A model generated the notes under the pieces. That model saw only the letters and a program-made list of their open reading frames with translations. It ran no database searches and was not told where the DNA came from. Shown here piece after piece: positions 1-10,501 of a stretch of 64,000 bases of DNA. The position numbers and the translations under genes were made by a program. This DNA is from Davidsoniella eucalypti (lineage: Eukaryota; Ascomycota; Sordariomycetes; Microascales; Ceratocystidaceae). Numbering within the stretch: position 1 is the first letter of the stretch; every line of letters begins with the position of its first letter. The stretch spans positions 62,001 through 126,000 of the forward strand of contig RMBW01000001.1 of NCBI GenBank assembly GCA_004009845.1, written 5' to 3'.

Positions 1-903
1 ATATCTCTCATCCCTAGATCCAACAAGACAGACTGTTGGCTCTTGTGGACGATCGTTGCCACATCCGACTTCGCCTAATTACATTGCTTCCTGTCGAATG
101 GGATTTCCACTTCAGTCTGCTTCTAGTGTCCTTATGCTATTTTTATACCTCCTCACCTTACCACCAGTCTTACACGCATATTTTAGCGCAAAGTTCATGA
201 TCCCACCAGTAAAGCACAATCTCACAAGAGAACGAAGTCTATCTACGTTCGGATCTTCTTTTCTTGCTCAACCCATTGGCGCCAGAGGCTTCTCGATGCA
301 GAGCTAGAAGATTTGTCAAGCTATATTCTTATAGTGACGATCCTACTATGATAGACGCTCAGCTGCAATGAAAACTTCGTGCACATCTAGCCGACGTCAT
401 GAAGCCAATCAGCACATAGAAAGTCGCCGACTCGCTACCGATCTCTCCATACAATAGCCAGAGTAACTAAAGACACATAACCTACTAATTCACTATTACG
501 TTAAAAGGAATATCAAGTCAGGAGAAGAAAAAAAGAAAGAACCGTCGTTGTCATGGCTCCGGCGCCACTGCTAGTATTAAGTATATATGATGTCGCAACT
601 CTAATAATAAGGATAACATAAGAAATAAGATTGTGCTTTCATCAGGGGCAGGGCAGAAATACTCATCCAGTCTTTCTCTGACGCGATATCACGCTCTTAA
701 CGTGACCATCGCCTTTTGATGTGTAAGATTCAAAGAAAGCTGCTCGAGTAGTACATATCATCCCGTCCGCCGGGCTCTATCAAAGAGCGGGTTTTGCGAG
801 CCATAGAAGGACCACCAAATGTTACAAAAGACGGCAAATGCATCAAGTGCATCATATATTGAAAGCGGACCAAGTAAACAAAGAGAGAAGAGCCGTCTCA
901 GAT
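1..903. other. Intergenic, no gene recognised
   Basis: Short open frames occur on both strands but none has a recognisable motif, a credible start or splice structure. The right end abuts the stop codon of the small secreted-protein gene on the minus strand, so its 3' UTR must lie here. Confidence 0.5.
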
Positions 904-1210
904 TTACCGGCCGGCGTTAGGGGGCAGGTAGACCTTGCTGGAATCGAAGGCAACGGGGTTACCGCTGGCATCAGACATGGCGGCCGAAGAGGCGTCGATG
1001 CCAGAAACGATATCCTCGGCAGGCGGGTCGATGGGCTGGTCAGACTGGCGACGGAAGACATCTAGCGACTTGTTAGTACAACCTGCCCAAGTTGGCTCTT
1101 GTGTTGGTTATATAGAACTCACCCGTATCCTCCAGTTCCTGCCAAATAGCAGCGGGTGCGGCCGAGACAATGGCAGCCAGGGCAGTAATAGCGATAACAG
1201 AGAACTTCAT
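904..1210 (-). CDS. Small secreted peptide precursor, 81 aa, 2 exons
   Basis: Exons run 1210-1123 and 1061-904. The 61-nt intron starts GTGAGT, ends CTAG and contains a perfect TACTAAC branch site (minus strand of 1072-1078). The spliced product is 81 residues. It begins with a classic signal peptide (MKFSVIAITALAAIVSA, cleavage likely near residues 17-18). A dibasic Arg33-Arg34 follows, resembling a Kex2 site, and leaves a mature C-terminal peptide of about 47 residues beginning QSDQPIDPP. The mature part is acidic, hydrophilic and contains no cysteine. It matches no family I recognise. It could be a Kex2-processed secreted peptide or a small effector-like protein; the function is unknown. 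The start was chosen because it is the only ATG giving a signal peptide in frame with the splice. Confidence 0.8.
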
Positions 1211-3729
1211 CTTGAAATAAAGAGAGGGTGATTAAAAAAAAAAAAAGGGCGTTAAAGAAAGGTCGTCCGGCGACAGAGAGAGTAGTAGAAAAGAAAGGCT
1301 GATGAAGACTGGAAGAGCGAGAGATGGTGATGGAGAGAACAAACTAAGCAGGTGTCTTATTCAGAGGGAGCCGCTGTCTATTTGTATCGTTGATTCGATC
1401 ATTCTTCTGTTCTGTACCTGTGGTCAAACATGCACACAGATCACGCACTTTGGCAGCCCAAACATCCAGGTCAGCCATCCAGCCAAAACTCGGTTTCTTC
1501 TCCCGGTCACAAAGGGGGGGCGGCCGTGCTTCAAACAAAGTCTCTCTTCTCTCAGACCAACTCAAACTCACCTGAACAACTCCCATCACTGAGTTTTCAG
1601 CGACACTGTTCACTCCCTCTTAGCATCTTGGTTACTTTTGTGTGTCCTTTCGTTTGGCCTAGGCTGGGACTCTCTTTCTCGGTAGCTGGTGATCCGTGTC
1701 AGAGGTTTTGGCTCATCTTTCATCCTTGATACAAAAAAAGAACTCCGCCCTCTTGCTTTGCCTACTACTCGAAGAAACAAAGTCCGTAAGTCAAGAAACA
1801 TACGGGGTCCCATCATGCTCTTGGGCCGGTTCAGTTGAAGAAGAGACCAGACGGTCTTTAGGGTGGCACATAGATGTCAGGCTTCCCTTCTAGAGTTTAA
1901 GGTTTTTCTTCTCAAGGGAGGCAAAGGGCTTGACGGAACAGAGGCTCAGGCTTGGCATGAACAGAGTTCTTCTACGGCGTAAAACAACCGTGCGTATATG
2001 CCAACGGGTGCTTGCGGTTAGAATCTCTTCCCATTCTTGTATCTCGAAAGCCCTAAAATTTCAAATAATGATCATGAAGAAGACCGTGTTAGTGAAATAG
2101 TATTCCAGTCCATTCCAAGTTCGTGATGTTGAATCCCCAACATGAACTTGGTATATCATGACTTTGATACCCCTGCTCACCAGTTCTACTAATCATGCTT
2201 GGAAACGCGTTTTGCTTCAGCAGTGCTTATCATTTGCTTCAGAACCACCCATCCAGACATCCAGACCTCTTATCTTGCTCTATCTGGTAGGCAACCCAGA
2301 AAACTGCGAGAGAGGGAGCAGGCATCAACTGTCTCCCTGTCTGTCTCTAAGCCCAATTATTTGTAAGATCGACACTCTTAACTAACATTCACTGTTGTAA
2401 AACAAGACGAAAAGCGAGGATCAATAGAGAGCGGTTATAAGTAAGAGGAGCCAAATAATACACGTCTACTTGTATTAGTAGAGCGATGCATGCCGCCGGA
2501 AATCCACAGGCTATAGTTTTTTTTTGGTTAACTAGGCCAAGCTTTGTGACCTGTTTAGGTTGAAACGCGGAGACGCCCCAAGTCTGAGCTTAACCTAAAA
2601 TTCGGAGATATTCTTTCTAAGTGCAATAGTTATTGGGCAATATTCGACTAAAGCCTTGCGTTTATACCACGGATGTTTAGTGCTGGACACCAGAATTTGG
2701 GCAATATATTTCCTTATACAGCTATATCGGACTAGTTATCTCTCTACTATCTTGTATAATGCATCCTACTAGAAAAGTACAGAGCCTATCACCAAAGCAT
2801 ATACCTAAAACTCAGAAGCTGGCAGTTTCTTCGACATAACCCTACTGTTTCACTGTCAATTCCGCAACGAAGCCGAGCCTAACGAAGAAGCTATATTCCA
2901 AGAATATTATTATACCACAGCCTCTTATGTACATACATACATATATACCTACCAAATCCCAGTTTCGTATTGTAAAAGATTCACAGGACGCTTATTCTCT
3001 TGTATCTGCTGCAAACAATGATGACCCGTCCTATTTATTCGCTAAGTAATCTTCAGGCACGTATAGTGGCCCCATAACTATATTAGTGACTACTAAGACT
3101 TCGTACAGTGATGGGTTTAATCGCCATATATATTACCCAAGAACTAACAAAGATCTTGGCTGGTGATCATACATAAAGAACGAGAACTTGTATCCAGTAT
3201 GTAATGGCACCTTTTGTTCTAATGGCTGTGTTTTCTTGGCTAATATAAGTGTATGCATTTACAACAATTCGTGTTGTTGTGATAAGTTTTCGTGAATGCA
3301 CTCATTGACTTATGTCATATAGGGTTAATATGGACGTAGGGTTTTGCGTACTTGCTTGAGAGTGTAATTTTTTTTTAGTTACAACTAGCTACTCTAGAAA
3401 GATTATAATGTGCTGTATATCAACTTTTGTTCGGTAATTTTAAACTGAGTAAATATCCGTTTTTAGCGCTTTGAGTAGGTTGAATTTCTAGAAAGGGAAA
3501 CAGCGGCAATTTGACCCCTCACCAACTTTATTTTGGTCTAGTTCTTCACTCTTCACAATAACATTTTGTTTTTGCTTGAGTTTATTCTGTCGATTGTTGC
3601 CTATCGTGTCCTGCCCTCTTTCTGCCGTGATCTTCTACTTGTGACTTTCAATTGGTTTCCATCTCGTGATCTTCATCGCTGCGGGGACATAATCTGCCTA
3701 TAGTGAGCTCACCCGTCAAGAACGAACAA
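1211..3729. other. Intergenic between divergent genes
   Basis: About 2.5 kb separates the secreted-peptide gene (minus) from the AMMECR1 gene (plus), so both promoters must be here. A poly-A run lies just upstream of the minus-strand gene, and the last 300 nt before the plus-strand gene are CT/T-rich and ATG-free. I see no further gene. Confidence 0.5.
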
Positions 3730-4422
3730 ATGGCTTCCGTGACGCAGTGTATCTTTTGTTTCGAAGTCTTGGCCGCCCAACTTGAGCATCGCCCCCCAAT
3801 TTCATTTCAAGAAATTGAAACCTCCTGGCCTACCTATGTTGCTAGCAAAACTACCGGCTCTACACCTACCGCTGCGTTCACTATTACTGCCAAAGACGCC
3901 GAGTTCCCCCTCTTTGTGACCTGGAACATCCATACATCCAAGGACAGGGCCGACCCGGACTTGCGCGGCTGTATCGGCACATTCTCGCCACTTCCGCTCA
4001 TCCAGGGACTCTCGGAATACTCACTCGTTGCTGCTCTGAAAGACACGCGCTTCGACCCGGTGAGCGCGCGGGAACTGCCTTCGCTACAGGCCGGTGTGAC
4101 GTTGCTCAAGGACTTCGAGCCGTGTGCGGACAAGTTCGACTGGGAGATTGGCACACATGGAATCATTATCAAGTTCGTCGATCCCGTGTCGGGGCGTCGC
4201 CGTAACGGCACGTATCTGCCAGATGTCATGGTCGAACAAGAGTGGACAAAGGAGGACACACTGCCGCATCTGATGCGCAAGGCTGGTTGGAGTTCGCGTG
4301 GTGGGCAGAATTGGGAGGATGTTGAGTTGGATGTCGAGAGATATAAGGGCGACAAAGTCAAGGCCGAGTACGAGGACTACAAACACTGGTATGACTGGTA
4401 CCAAAGCAACAAGAAGGCATAG
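3730..4422 (+). CDS. AMMECR1-domain protein, 230 aa
   Basis: An uninterrupted 230-residue frame spans essentially one AMMECR1 domain. The signature LRGCIGT is at residues 78-84, followed by the conserved AALKDTRFDPVSARELP segment (101-117), the WEIGTHGIII strand (138-147) and LPDVMVEQEW (163-172). These are hallmarks of the family, found from archaea to humans. Its biochemical role is not settled; a metal- or nucleic-acid-related function has been suggested. The frame stays open upstream to a GTG at 3703, but the first ATG is at 3730 (context AACAAATGG), which I take as the start. The C-terminus is lysine- and tyrosine-rich. It faces the Ras-like gene tail to tail, about 630 bp apart. Confidence 0.92.
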   Translation: MASVTQCIFCFEVLAAQLEHRPPISFQEIETSWPTYVASKTTGSTPTAAFTITAKDAEFPLFVTWNIHTSKDRADPDLRGCIGTFSPLPLIQGLSEYSLVAALKDTRFDPVSARELPSLQAGVTLLKDFEPCADKFDWEIGTHGIIIKFVDPVSGRRRNGTYLPDVMVEQEWTKEDTLPHLMRKAGWSSRGGQNWEDVELDVERYKGDKVKAEYEDYKHWYDWYQSNKKA

Positions 4423-5052
4423 TCACAGAGCTTTGGGTTAGTCAGTTTAAGAGGGTAGTAGGCATGGCATATCCATAGTCAGTCACTTCATATATTCATA
4501 TATTCAGATGAGTAGTAGAAAACCAAAGATATTTTTTATGTGACCGGGTGTAAATTTACGTGTAACATCTATCATCACCCACCCGCCGTTTATCGTTTCG
4601 TCGATACAAATCACCAAGATCCAGACGAGTAGAAAAGAATATAGACCAAGAACTAAAAAAAAGTAAAGAAGGATTCCGGAGACACGCTCGTTTGCCAACG
4701 GGTAGAAAACAGCAAAGAAAAAAAAATAAGAAAGCAAGAAAAGAGATATAAAGTGGTAGAAACGAGATGTGACAAAGGAAAATATGTGTGGATAGGTTGT
4801 GTAGTATGTATATCAAGTAGGATGGAATGTTAAGGGATCAAAGAAACAAAGGAAAGAAAGAAGACGAGCAAAGAAACAAAACTCAAACGCGCTCCCTTTT
4901 TTAAAGAAAAAAAAAACCCATATAAAACCATTGCGCGCATGAAGGTATCCCAAATGTCTAGGCCAGAAAAGAACAAAGGAAAAAAAAAGGGCAAGAAAAG
5001 ATAGAGACAGAGAAGCGAAGAAGATGATTGATCCAAGGATGCTGATCACGCC
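4423..5052. other. Shared 3' region of two convergent genes
   Basis: This is the space between the stop codons of the AMMECR1 gene (plus) and the Ras-like gene (minus). The plus strand is strongly purine-rich from about 4620 to 5040, so the Ras-like transcript would have a long pyrimidine-rich 3' UTR. The minus-strand open frames here encode only Phe/Leu/Ser-rich low-complexity sequence and are not genes. Confidence 0.5.
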
Positions 5053-5856
5053 CTACCAACAACGTAGTCGACGCCAGAATCCGCCCTGGCCACGGCCGAC
5101 CTTATCGCTGCCGATACTCGGCCCACGAAGGCCTGGCCCTCTCTTTTCGTCGTTGTCTCTGTGCGGCAATGGCGTCAATGGCTTAGTCGCGCCGCGGTGA
5201 TCTAGCATTGGATCGTCACCTTCTGCTTCTCTCCGCGCCTCCATCACACGGCGCACAATTAAGGCAAAGGTCTCCTCGATGTTGACTTCTACGCGGGCAG
5301 ACGTCTCCATGAAGCCACAGCCGCGCCTTCTCGCCCACTCTAGACCTGTGGCGGCAGAGACCATGCGGCTCTCCTGTAGATCGCACTTGTTGCCGGCCAC
5401 GATCTTGATGGGAGGGACAGTTTTTGCGCCAGTACTGCCGAATACAGAGAATTGCTGTGATGGCGTCAGGCCTGCTATCCGCGCGCGCTCAGCATTGTCG
5501 AGCCGCGTCTCAACCTCGATATCGATCATGTCGTTGAAATATTGTAGGGCTTGCAATGAGTTTGGACTGGTGATGTCGTAGACGAGCAGGAAGGCGTCGG
5601 CGCCAAGATTACTGCTGGCCCACATGCCGCGGTACTCTTCCTGGCCGGCAGTGTCAGTCAGGCCAAGGTGATATGTGTGGCCGTCGATTTTCCGGGTTAT
5701 GCTGTACGAGTCCTCGATAGTCGGGTCATACTCTGATGTCCATTGTGAGCGTACGAGGCGCAGAGTGATACTAGATTTACCGCAGCCACCGTCGCCGCAG
5801 ATGGTGATAGAGATGGGAGTCGGGGGGGTCTGGTTTTGTGGGCTTAGTTGCTCCAT
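5053..5856 (-). CDS. Divergent Ras-family small GTPase, 267 aa
   Basis: All GTPase boxes are present: P-loop GDGGCGKS (21-28), switch I YDPTIEDSY (43-51), DTAGQEEY (68-75), NKCD (156-159) and TSAR (185-188). The effector loop and DTAGQEEY place it in the Ras rather than the Rab or Rho branch. Two features are unusual. About 30 residues are inserted between the helix after switch II and the NKxD strand (about 118-148), and a basic tail ends WRRLRCW without a CaaX box, so standard farnesylation is not predicted. Start: the frame is open further upstream, but the first ATG is at 5856, immediately before the conserved core. No intron is needed. It probably signals at a membrane, with the basic tail substituting for or supplementing lipid; that is inference. 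Confidence 0.88.
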   Translation of the reverse strand: MEQLSPQNQTPPTPISITICGDGGCGKSSITLRLVRSQWTSEYDPTIEDSYSITRKIDGHTYHLGLTDTAGQEEYRGMWASSNLGADAFLLVYDITSPNSLQALQYFNDMIDIEVETRLDNAERARIAGLTPSQQFSVFGSTGAKTVPPIKIVAGNKCDLQESRMVSAATGLEWARRRGCGFMETSARVEVNIEETFALIVRRVMEARREAEGDDPMLDHRGATKPLTPLPHRDNDEKRGPGLRGPSIGSDKVGRGQGGFWRRLRCW

Positions 5857-6660
5857 GGCGGTGGTTTTGGTTTTTGTCGTGTGAAGATGATTTATATGCG
5901 GATGAGATTGATGTTTGTTACGCAACACCGTTAGGCTGATATTATGGGCTGCGGGATATGCGACCACCCGTTCCACGGAGGAAAAGAGGGCAGAAAGAAC
6001 GACTGCGTTGGAAAATTTGGCTGTATATTTCCTTTTTGTTGCAGAAGCTGAGGTGCTAAGTAGTTGATGACGATCAGGGACAACCTGTGGTGCGGATAGA
6101 CTGGAATAGAGTACGAGAGATAGTGGTTTGAGAACTGCTGCAAAAATAGAATTTCCGAGAGATAGCAAGACTTGTTGTAGTATGTCTAAAAAGAACAGAC
6201 GAGATTATTTAGTGTTGATAGCTGGTTGTTGATAGTATGTAGACTAGTTAGAAAGGATAAACTGCAAGTATTAGGTATGTGCGATGCAGTATCAACGACA
6301 GTGGTCGATATCGGAAGAAACTAAGAAAGTGAACAAAATTGGAAAAAGAAAAGTCTAGCCAAGCGAAAGAGGGAGAAGCGGTATTCAAAAGTAAAAAAAG
6401 AAAAGGAACGGTTTGCGACGATAAATGGCCGTAGCTTCTGAGGTCGGATGGATAAAGCAGGCTCAATCAAGCAAGCAAAAAAGAGACAAGAGAGTCAAGT
6501 AAAGTAACTGGATGCCCTGGCCGAGCGAGGCTATTGTTTGGTGTTCGACTCGATTCTGGTGCTAAGCCAGACTAAGTAAGATGGCTAGAGCTAGTACGGT
6601 GCTAGAGCAAAGCTAGAAGCAATTGTTATAATTGGAAATAAATGGGCTATTATGAAGGCA
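5857..6660 (-). promoter_or_regulatory. Long ATG-free leader/promoter of the Ras-like gene
   Basis: Reading the minus strand upstream of the start codon, no ATG occurs in any frame until the CAT at 6661-6663 on the plus strand, about 800 nt away. The minus strand is pyrimidine-rich, typical of fungal promoters and leaders. The transcription start cannot be placed from sequence alone. Confidence 0.45.
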
Positions 6661-9600
6661 CATAAAAAAATAAAATAAAAATAAAAAAATAATTAAAAAG
6701 GACCCTGACCTTTTTTGCTGTAAATACCACGAGACAAGGCGTGGGGCGGGTTGCAACCAGTCAATCTCAAAAATTAAACAAATTAGAAAAAAAGTAAACA
6801 GCTAAAATGGAAGACTGTGGACGAGATGTGAAAAAATAAGAGTAGCAAGGCAAAGAAATTATCATGGGCCCCTAGAAGAAGATAAAAAGAGACAGCACCT
6901 CGCTGAGGGCAAGGGCTTTTCCAGAACAGCAATCGCCTAAGTTGGATGGAGATAGAGGCAGTTGCGATGGTTCAGAGATTTAGTCGGTCGTGGATCGTAG
7001 TTTCCAGTGTAGGCAAAACTATCATATCTGTGTATTCTGCTGACTCATGCTAGGCTGTAAACAAGGAGACAAGAGACAGAAAGCCTGGCGATGGCCTCAC
7101 AGTCCTTTTATACTGCGGTTGTCACATAGCCCACTTGTCTATCTCTGTCCCCGAGTTTGCCTCTCTTGTGTATTCCAACTTCATCGACAGGACTGCCTTA
7201 TCATCCAAGACAATGTGACTTTGAGCGCATGAAAATGCATCGTCACAAGAGCACCTTTTGTTGCCTCTCTATGCGGCCCTGCTTTAAGTTATGGCCCTGA
7301 TCGCCTCCAAACACGACAAAAAGTCACCTCACCTTGGATCCGAAACAAGGGCTTCTAGTCAGATCCACGAGCAGGCTAGCCTATCCGTCTCTATCAGCAC
7401 CGCTGCCCAGTCTAACAAGCAGATCGATCATCAGCTGCCAGTACTGCCCTCATCGTTACGCCTTAGCACCCATTTGTCGGTTCTACCACTTGTCTGCGGT
7501 TGCAGTTAGAACCAAGACGGCCATCAACGGGAAAGTCCATATATTCCCTGCATAGTTGTATGTTCGCGCCAGAAGAGTTAAACAAAGAGCCAGGCGAGGT
7601 GGAAGAGGATCCGTACGCCCCAGCTCAGTACGTTATACTACCCCCATAAGAGCCAGCATGGCTTGTCTTAGAAAGCTCTCTACTGGCCGTACTTACAAAT
7701 AACCTATCTTGGTATTTACAGCACTTATAAGAGTCACTGTTTTCCGGCACAAAGTCATTCCTTCCGGCAACCAACAACTGAGTCTAAAGAAACGACCCAC
7801 AGCGCGATTCACAAACATGATTGCTCGCAACAGAAGAGATATCAAGGGAGCATCACAGCGGCAACATTCTCGGCCTCTTGTGCTCAGCAGCTTATGCTCA
7901 GGGGTGGCGGTCATCTAATCTTGGCTTTTCTCTTTCACCCCGTACAACAGGGTCGGTATTTTTTTAAAAAATTTAAAAATTTCTGATTTGTGATGTTGCC
8001 AACACGACAGTTCTAACGAGAAGGGCGAGTGGCCATGCCCGCGAATGGTCTGCTGGATAAAAAAAAAACAGGGTTTACAAGCTAATCCGCTTCTCACTCG
8101 AAGAGATGATGCAACGACATGAAAAGGCCAAGAAGCGCACTTTTCGATGCTCAGATACAATTGAGCGATATATTCGATATTGGACCCACGCTGCGGATAT
8201 TCATATATGTAGAAATGAATCTGCTAATCATACATATTGCAGGAGCAGCCAGGGCTAGACTTTTTCGTCTCTCGCGTCTGTGTTTCTCTTCTAGAGATGG
8301 GCTCTCTTCCGCTCGGCGCAATTCAAGAAGATGGTAGGAAGCGGGTAGGCTCAGAGCGGAAATTTAATGTGTGCCGTTGTTTGGGGTTTCCTGGTACAGC
8401 CAATTGCTTTGTTCTCCCAAGAAGAACAGTGCAAGGCCTTCCATTTCATCCTCTGTCCTTGGACTCGGGTCTGATCTATAGCAAGAAACGAGACTTCTTC
8501 GTCTGCAGCGGCGGATATTGCGCTTTGACGCTCTGCCAGACCACCGGCGCCTCTTAGTGTGGATTGTTTGTTATCATCGCTAGCCCCCTTCTCTTCTCGG
8601 TTGCGCTACTGTAATACTACCCTAGAATCTGTAGTACGACTTAATCGCCTTCATTATATTTCTCGAGGGCCATGTTTGTTGGTTTGAGAGCCTCCCCCCA
8701 TCTTCCTCGTACTCAGAAGTTCTCCCATAGTCTCGGGCCAGTGCTGCACACTCTCCTTTTGCTCGTCTCCAGATATGGGAGCACTACAACTCGATATGAA
8801 TGGATAGATGTGGGAGCCAACGCTTGCAAAAGCCCAAATGTAAGGAATGGCCCTGTTTCTATTTCTAGGGGGATTGGCTGATAGAAATCCAGAATGATCA
8901 GGAGTTTGCTTGTAAAGTGAATTTATCCTTTTATCTCTCAATAAAGGCAAACGGGCAGGTGTAATCAAGCCCGAGACGTTGGCTTTGAGCTTGAGAGAGA
9001 GAGTGGAGTGGATAGAAACATGAGCCCAAGCGTTCGGTCTGTCATAACAACAGCAGACTTGCCTGTCTGCTTAGGCCACATGGCAACCAGAGAGGAAACT
9101 TAATATGCCTTCTATTCGATCTCTCGGCCTCGCCTTGTCCCCAACAACCGGATGATGACGTGCAGTTTGGCCCATAAATCGCCTGGAACTGGACTACCGG
9201 CGATCAAGCGTGTTCTATAGTGATTGGCCTTCTTACCACTCTGGTAGCAGTACTTCACTTCTCGGGCTTTGTTGCCATTCTCTTCTTTCACCGGGAAATG
9301 GCGACCAAGGGAATAACGAGCCTGGAAACAGCAGCATCGGCCAAGGCAAGCCTTGAGAATGAAGTCAACGGCATGTACCGTGATAGTGGATATAGCGCCC
9401 ATCACATATGCATGCACTTTAAAAAGCCAGTGCGACTCGATGGTCAGTACGTACTTGAATGAACGGCAATATTGTCCGTACATTAAGCCGGTATTTTCTT
9501 TTTTCCTCCAGGGGGCGCAGCTATAATGCAATCAAGCAATTTAGCCCATCGAGCGGAAGAGCCTAGAGCTCGCGCGCACAGTTTCAATGCAAAGTCGAGG

Positions 9601-9968
9601 CCTGTGATGGTTCCTCCAAAGACGTGCCCTTTGGCCATATATTACAATCCGCCTTCTTAGGATGGCCAGAAACGTCGCTGGTACATATGTACTGTGCACA
9701 ATAACACATGGCTTACTAGCGTCAACCAGATGGACTTTGTTCATGGCAAGGTACAAGTCAAGAGTCAATCAAAGACCAGGAACCCTCAAGCACGTTCCTC
9801 CCGTCCCGGAAACATTGAGAGACCACGCCAGTTTGGTTCCATTATACTACTTAGCTACTCATAAATCTGTTTCAATTCTCCCAGATTTGTATCCAATTCC
9901 TGGTACGGGACATGTCTTCCGTTAGGGATTCCTGTTGTCTCGTTTCTCTGTCTTTTTATTTCTGTCAC
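6661..9968. other. Intergenic, no gene recognised
   Basis: AT-rich DNA with poly-A/T runs and only short open frames of 60-140 codons that lack motifs and overlap each other on both strands. The longest (9112-9531, minus) has no recognisable domain. Nothing here supports a gene. Confidence 0.45.
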
Positions 9969-10501
9969 TATTCCTGACTTGTGCAACCTTGCCTCCTACA
10001 ACCCTCGAGGGTGCCTTTGAGTTCACAGTACCTCCCCCTTCGTCGTGGGTTTGTAAGAGCGACCGGCACATATTCCCAATGCTGCTGCCCATTGAGTCCT
10101 CTTAGGGAGACAGACACACCCACACTCGATGGGAAATCTCTTTGAGGGTTCCTATTGCCCAACCCGCGGCGCGGGAATCTTGTCGCCTATCATCGCACCC
10201 GGCCTAATTACACCAAATTTTATGCTGGACCCCCTGAATCCCGACCTCTTGGAGGCTCACCTAACAGTGAGGATGGCAGCTCCACTAAGTGCTGGGTTTT
10301 TAGCCAGCCTACTTGAACACACAGGTCTAAGATCTGTGTCGCGCATGCCACACACTACCAGCAATGCCAGTTCTGTTGTTTTTCCTAGTTCAACAGTCAG
10401 CATATCCCCACCGAGATAGGAGAAAGTCGATCAACCTTAGGCTACGACCTGTCCGCTTGACTATAAAAACACACAATACAATACAATATTCCTGACTTGT
10501 G
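9969..10501 (+). mobile_element. Retroelement D (503 bp) with 15-bp target duplication
   Basis: The body, 9984-10486, is flanked by identical 15-bp repeats TATTCCTGACTTGTG (9969-9983 and 10487-10501). It begins CAACCTTGCCTCCTACAACC and ends in an A-rich tail containing CAATACAATACAA. Direct repeats plus an A-rich tail indicate target-primed retrotransposition. The first ~315 bp match the 5' part of elements A, B and C at 47.4-49.6 kb, including the stretches around ACCTCCCCCTTCGTCGTGGG and CAACCCGCGGCGCGGGAATC. About 130 bp present in C is missing after 10095. The 3' part from about 10300 has no counterpart in A-C. There is no credible coding capacity, so it is non-autonomous, SINE-like, or a deleted LINE. 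Confidence 0.8.

Noticed and set aside
3703..3729. Upstream extension of the AMMECR1 frame from GTG
   Set aside because: Eukaryotic initiation at GTG is unlikely, and the first ATG, at 3730, leaves the whole conserved domain intact.
5857..6168. N-terminal extension of the Ras-like frame
   Set aside because: The frame is open but contains no ATG, lies in the pyrimidine-rich leader and has no homology-like features.
9112..9531. 139-codon minus-strand frame
   Set aside because: No motif, overlapping frames on the other strand and no splice or promoter support.
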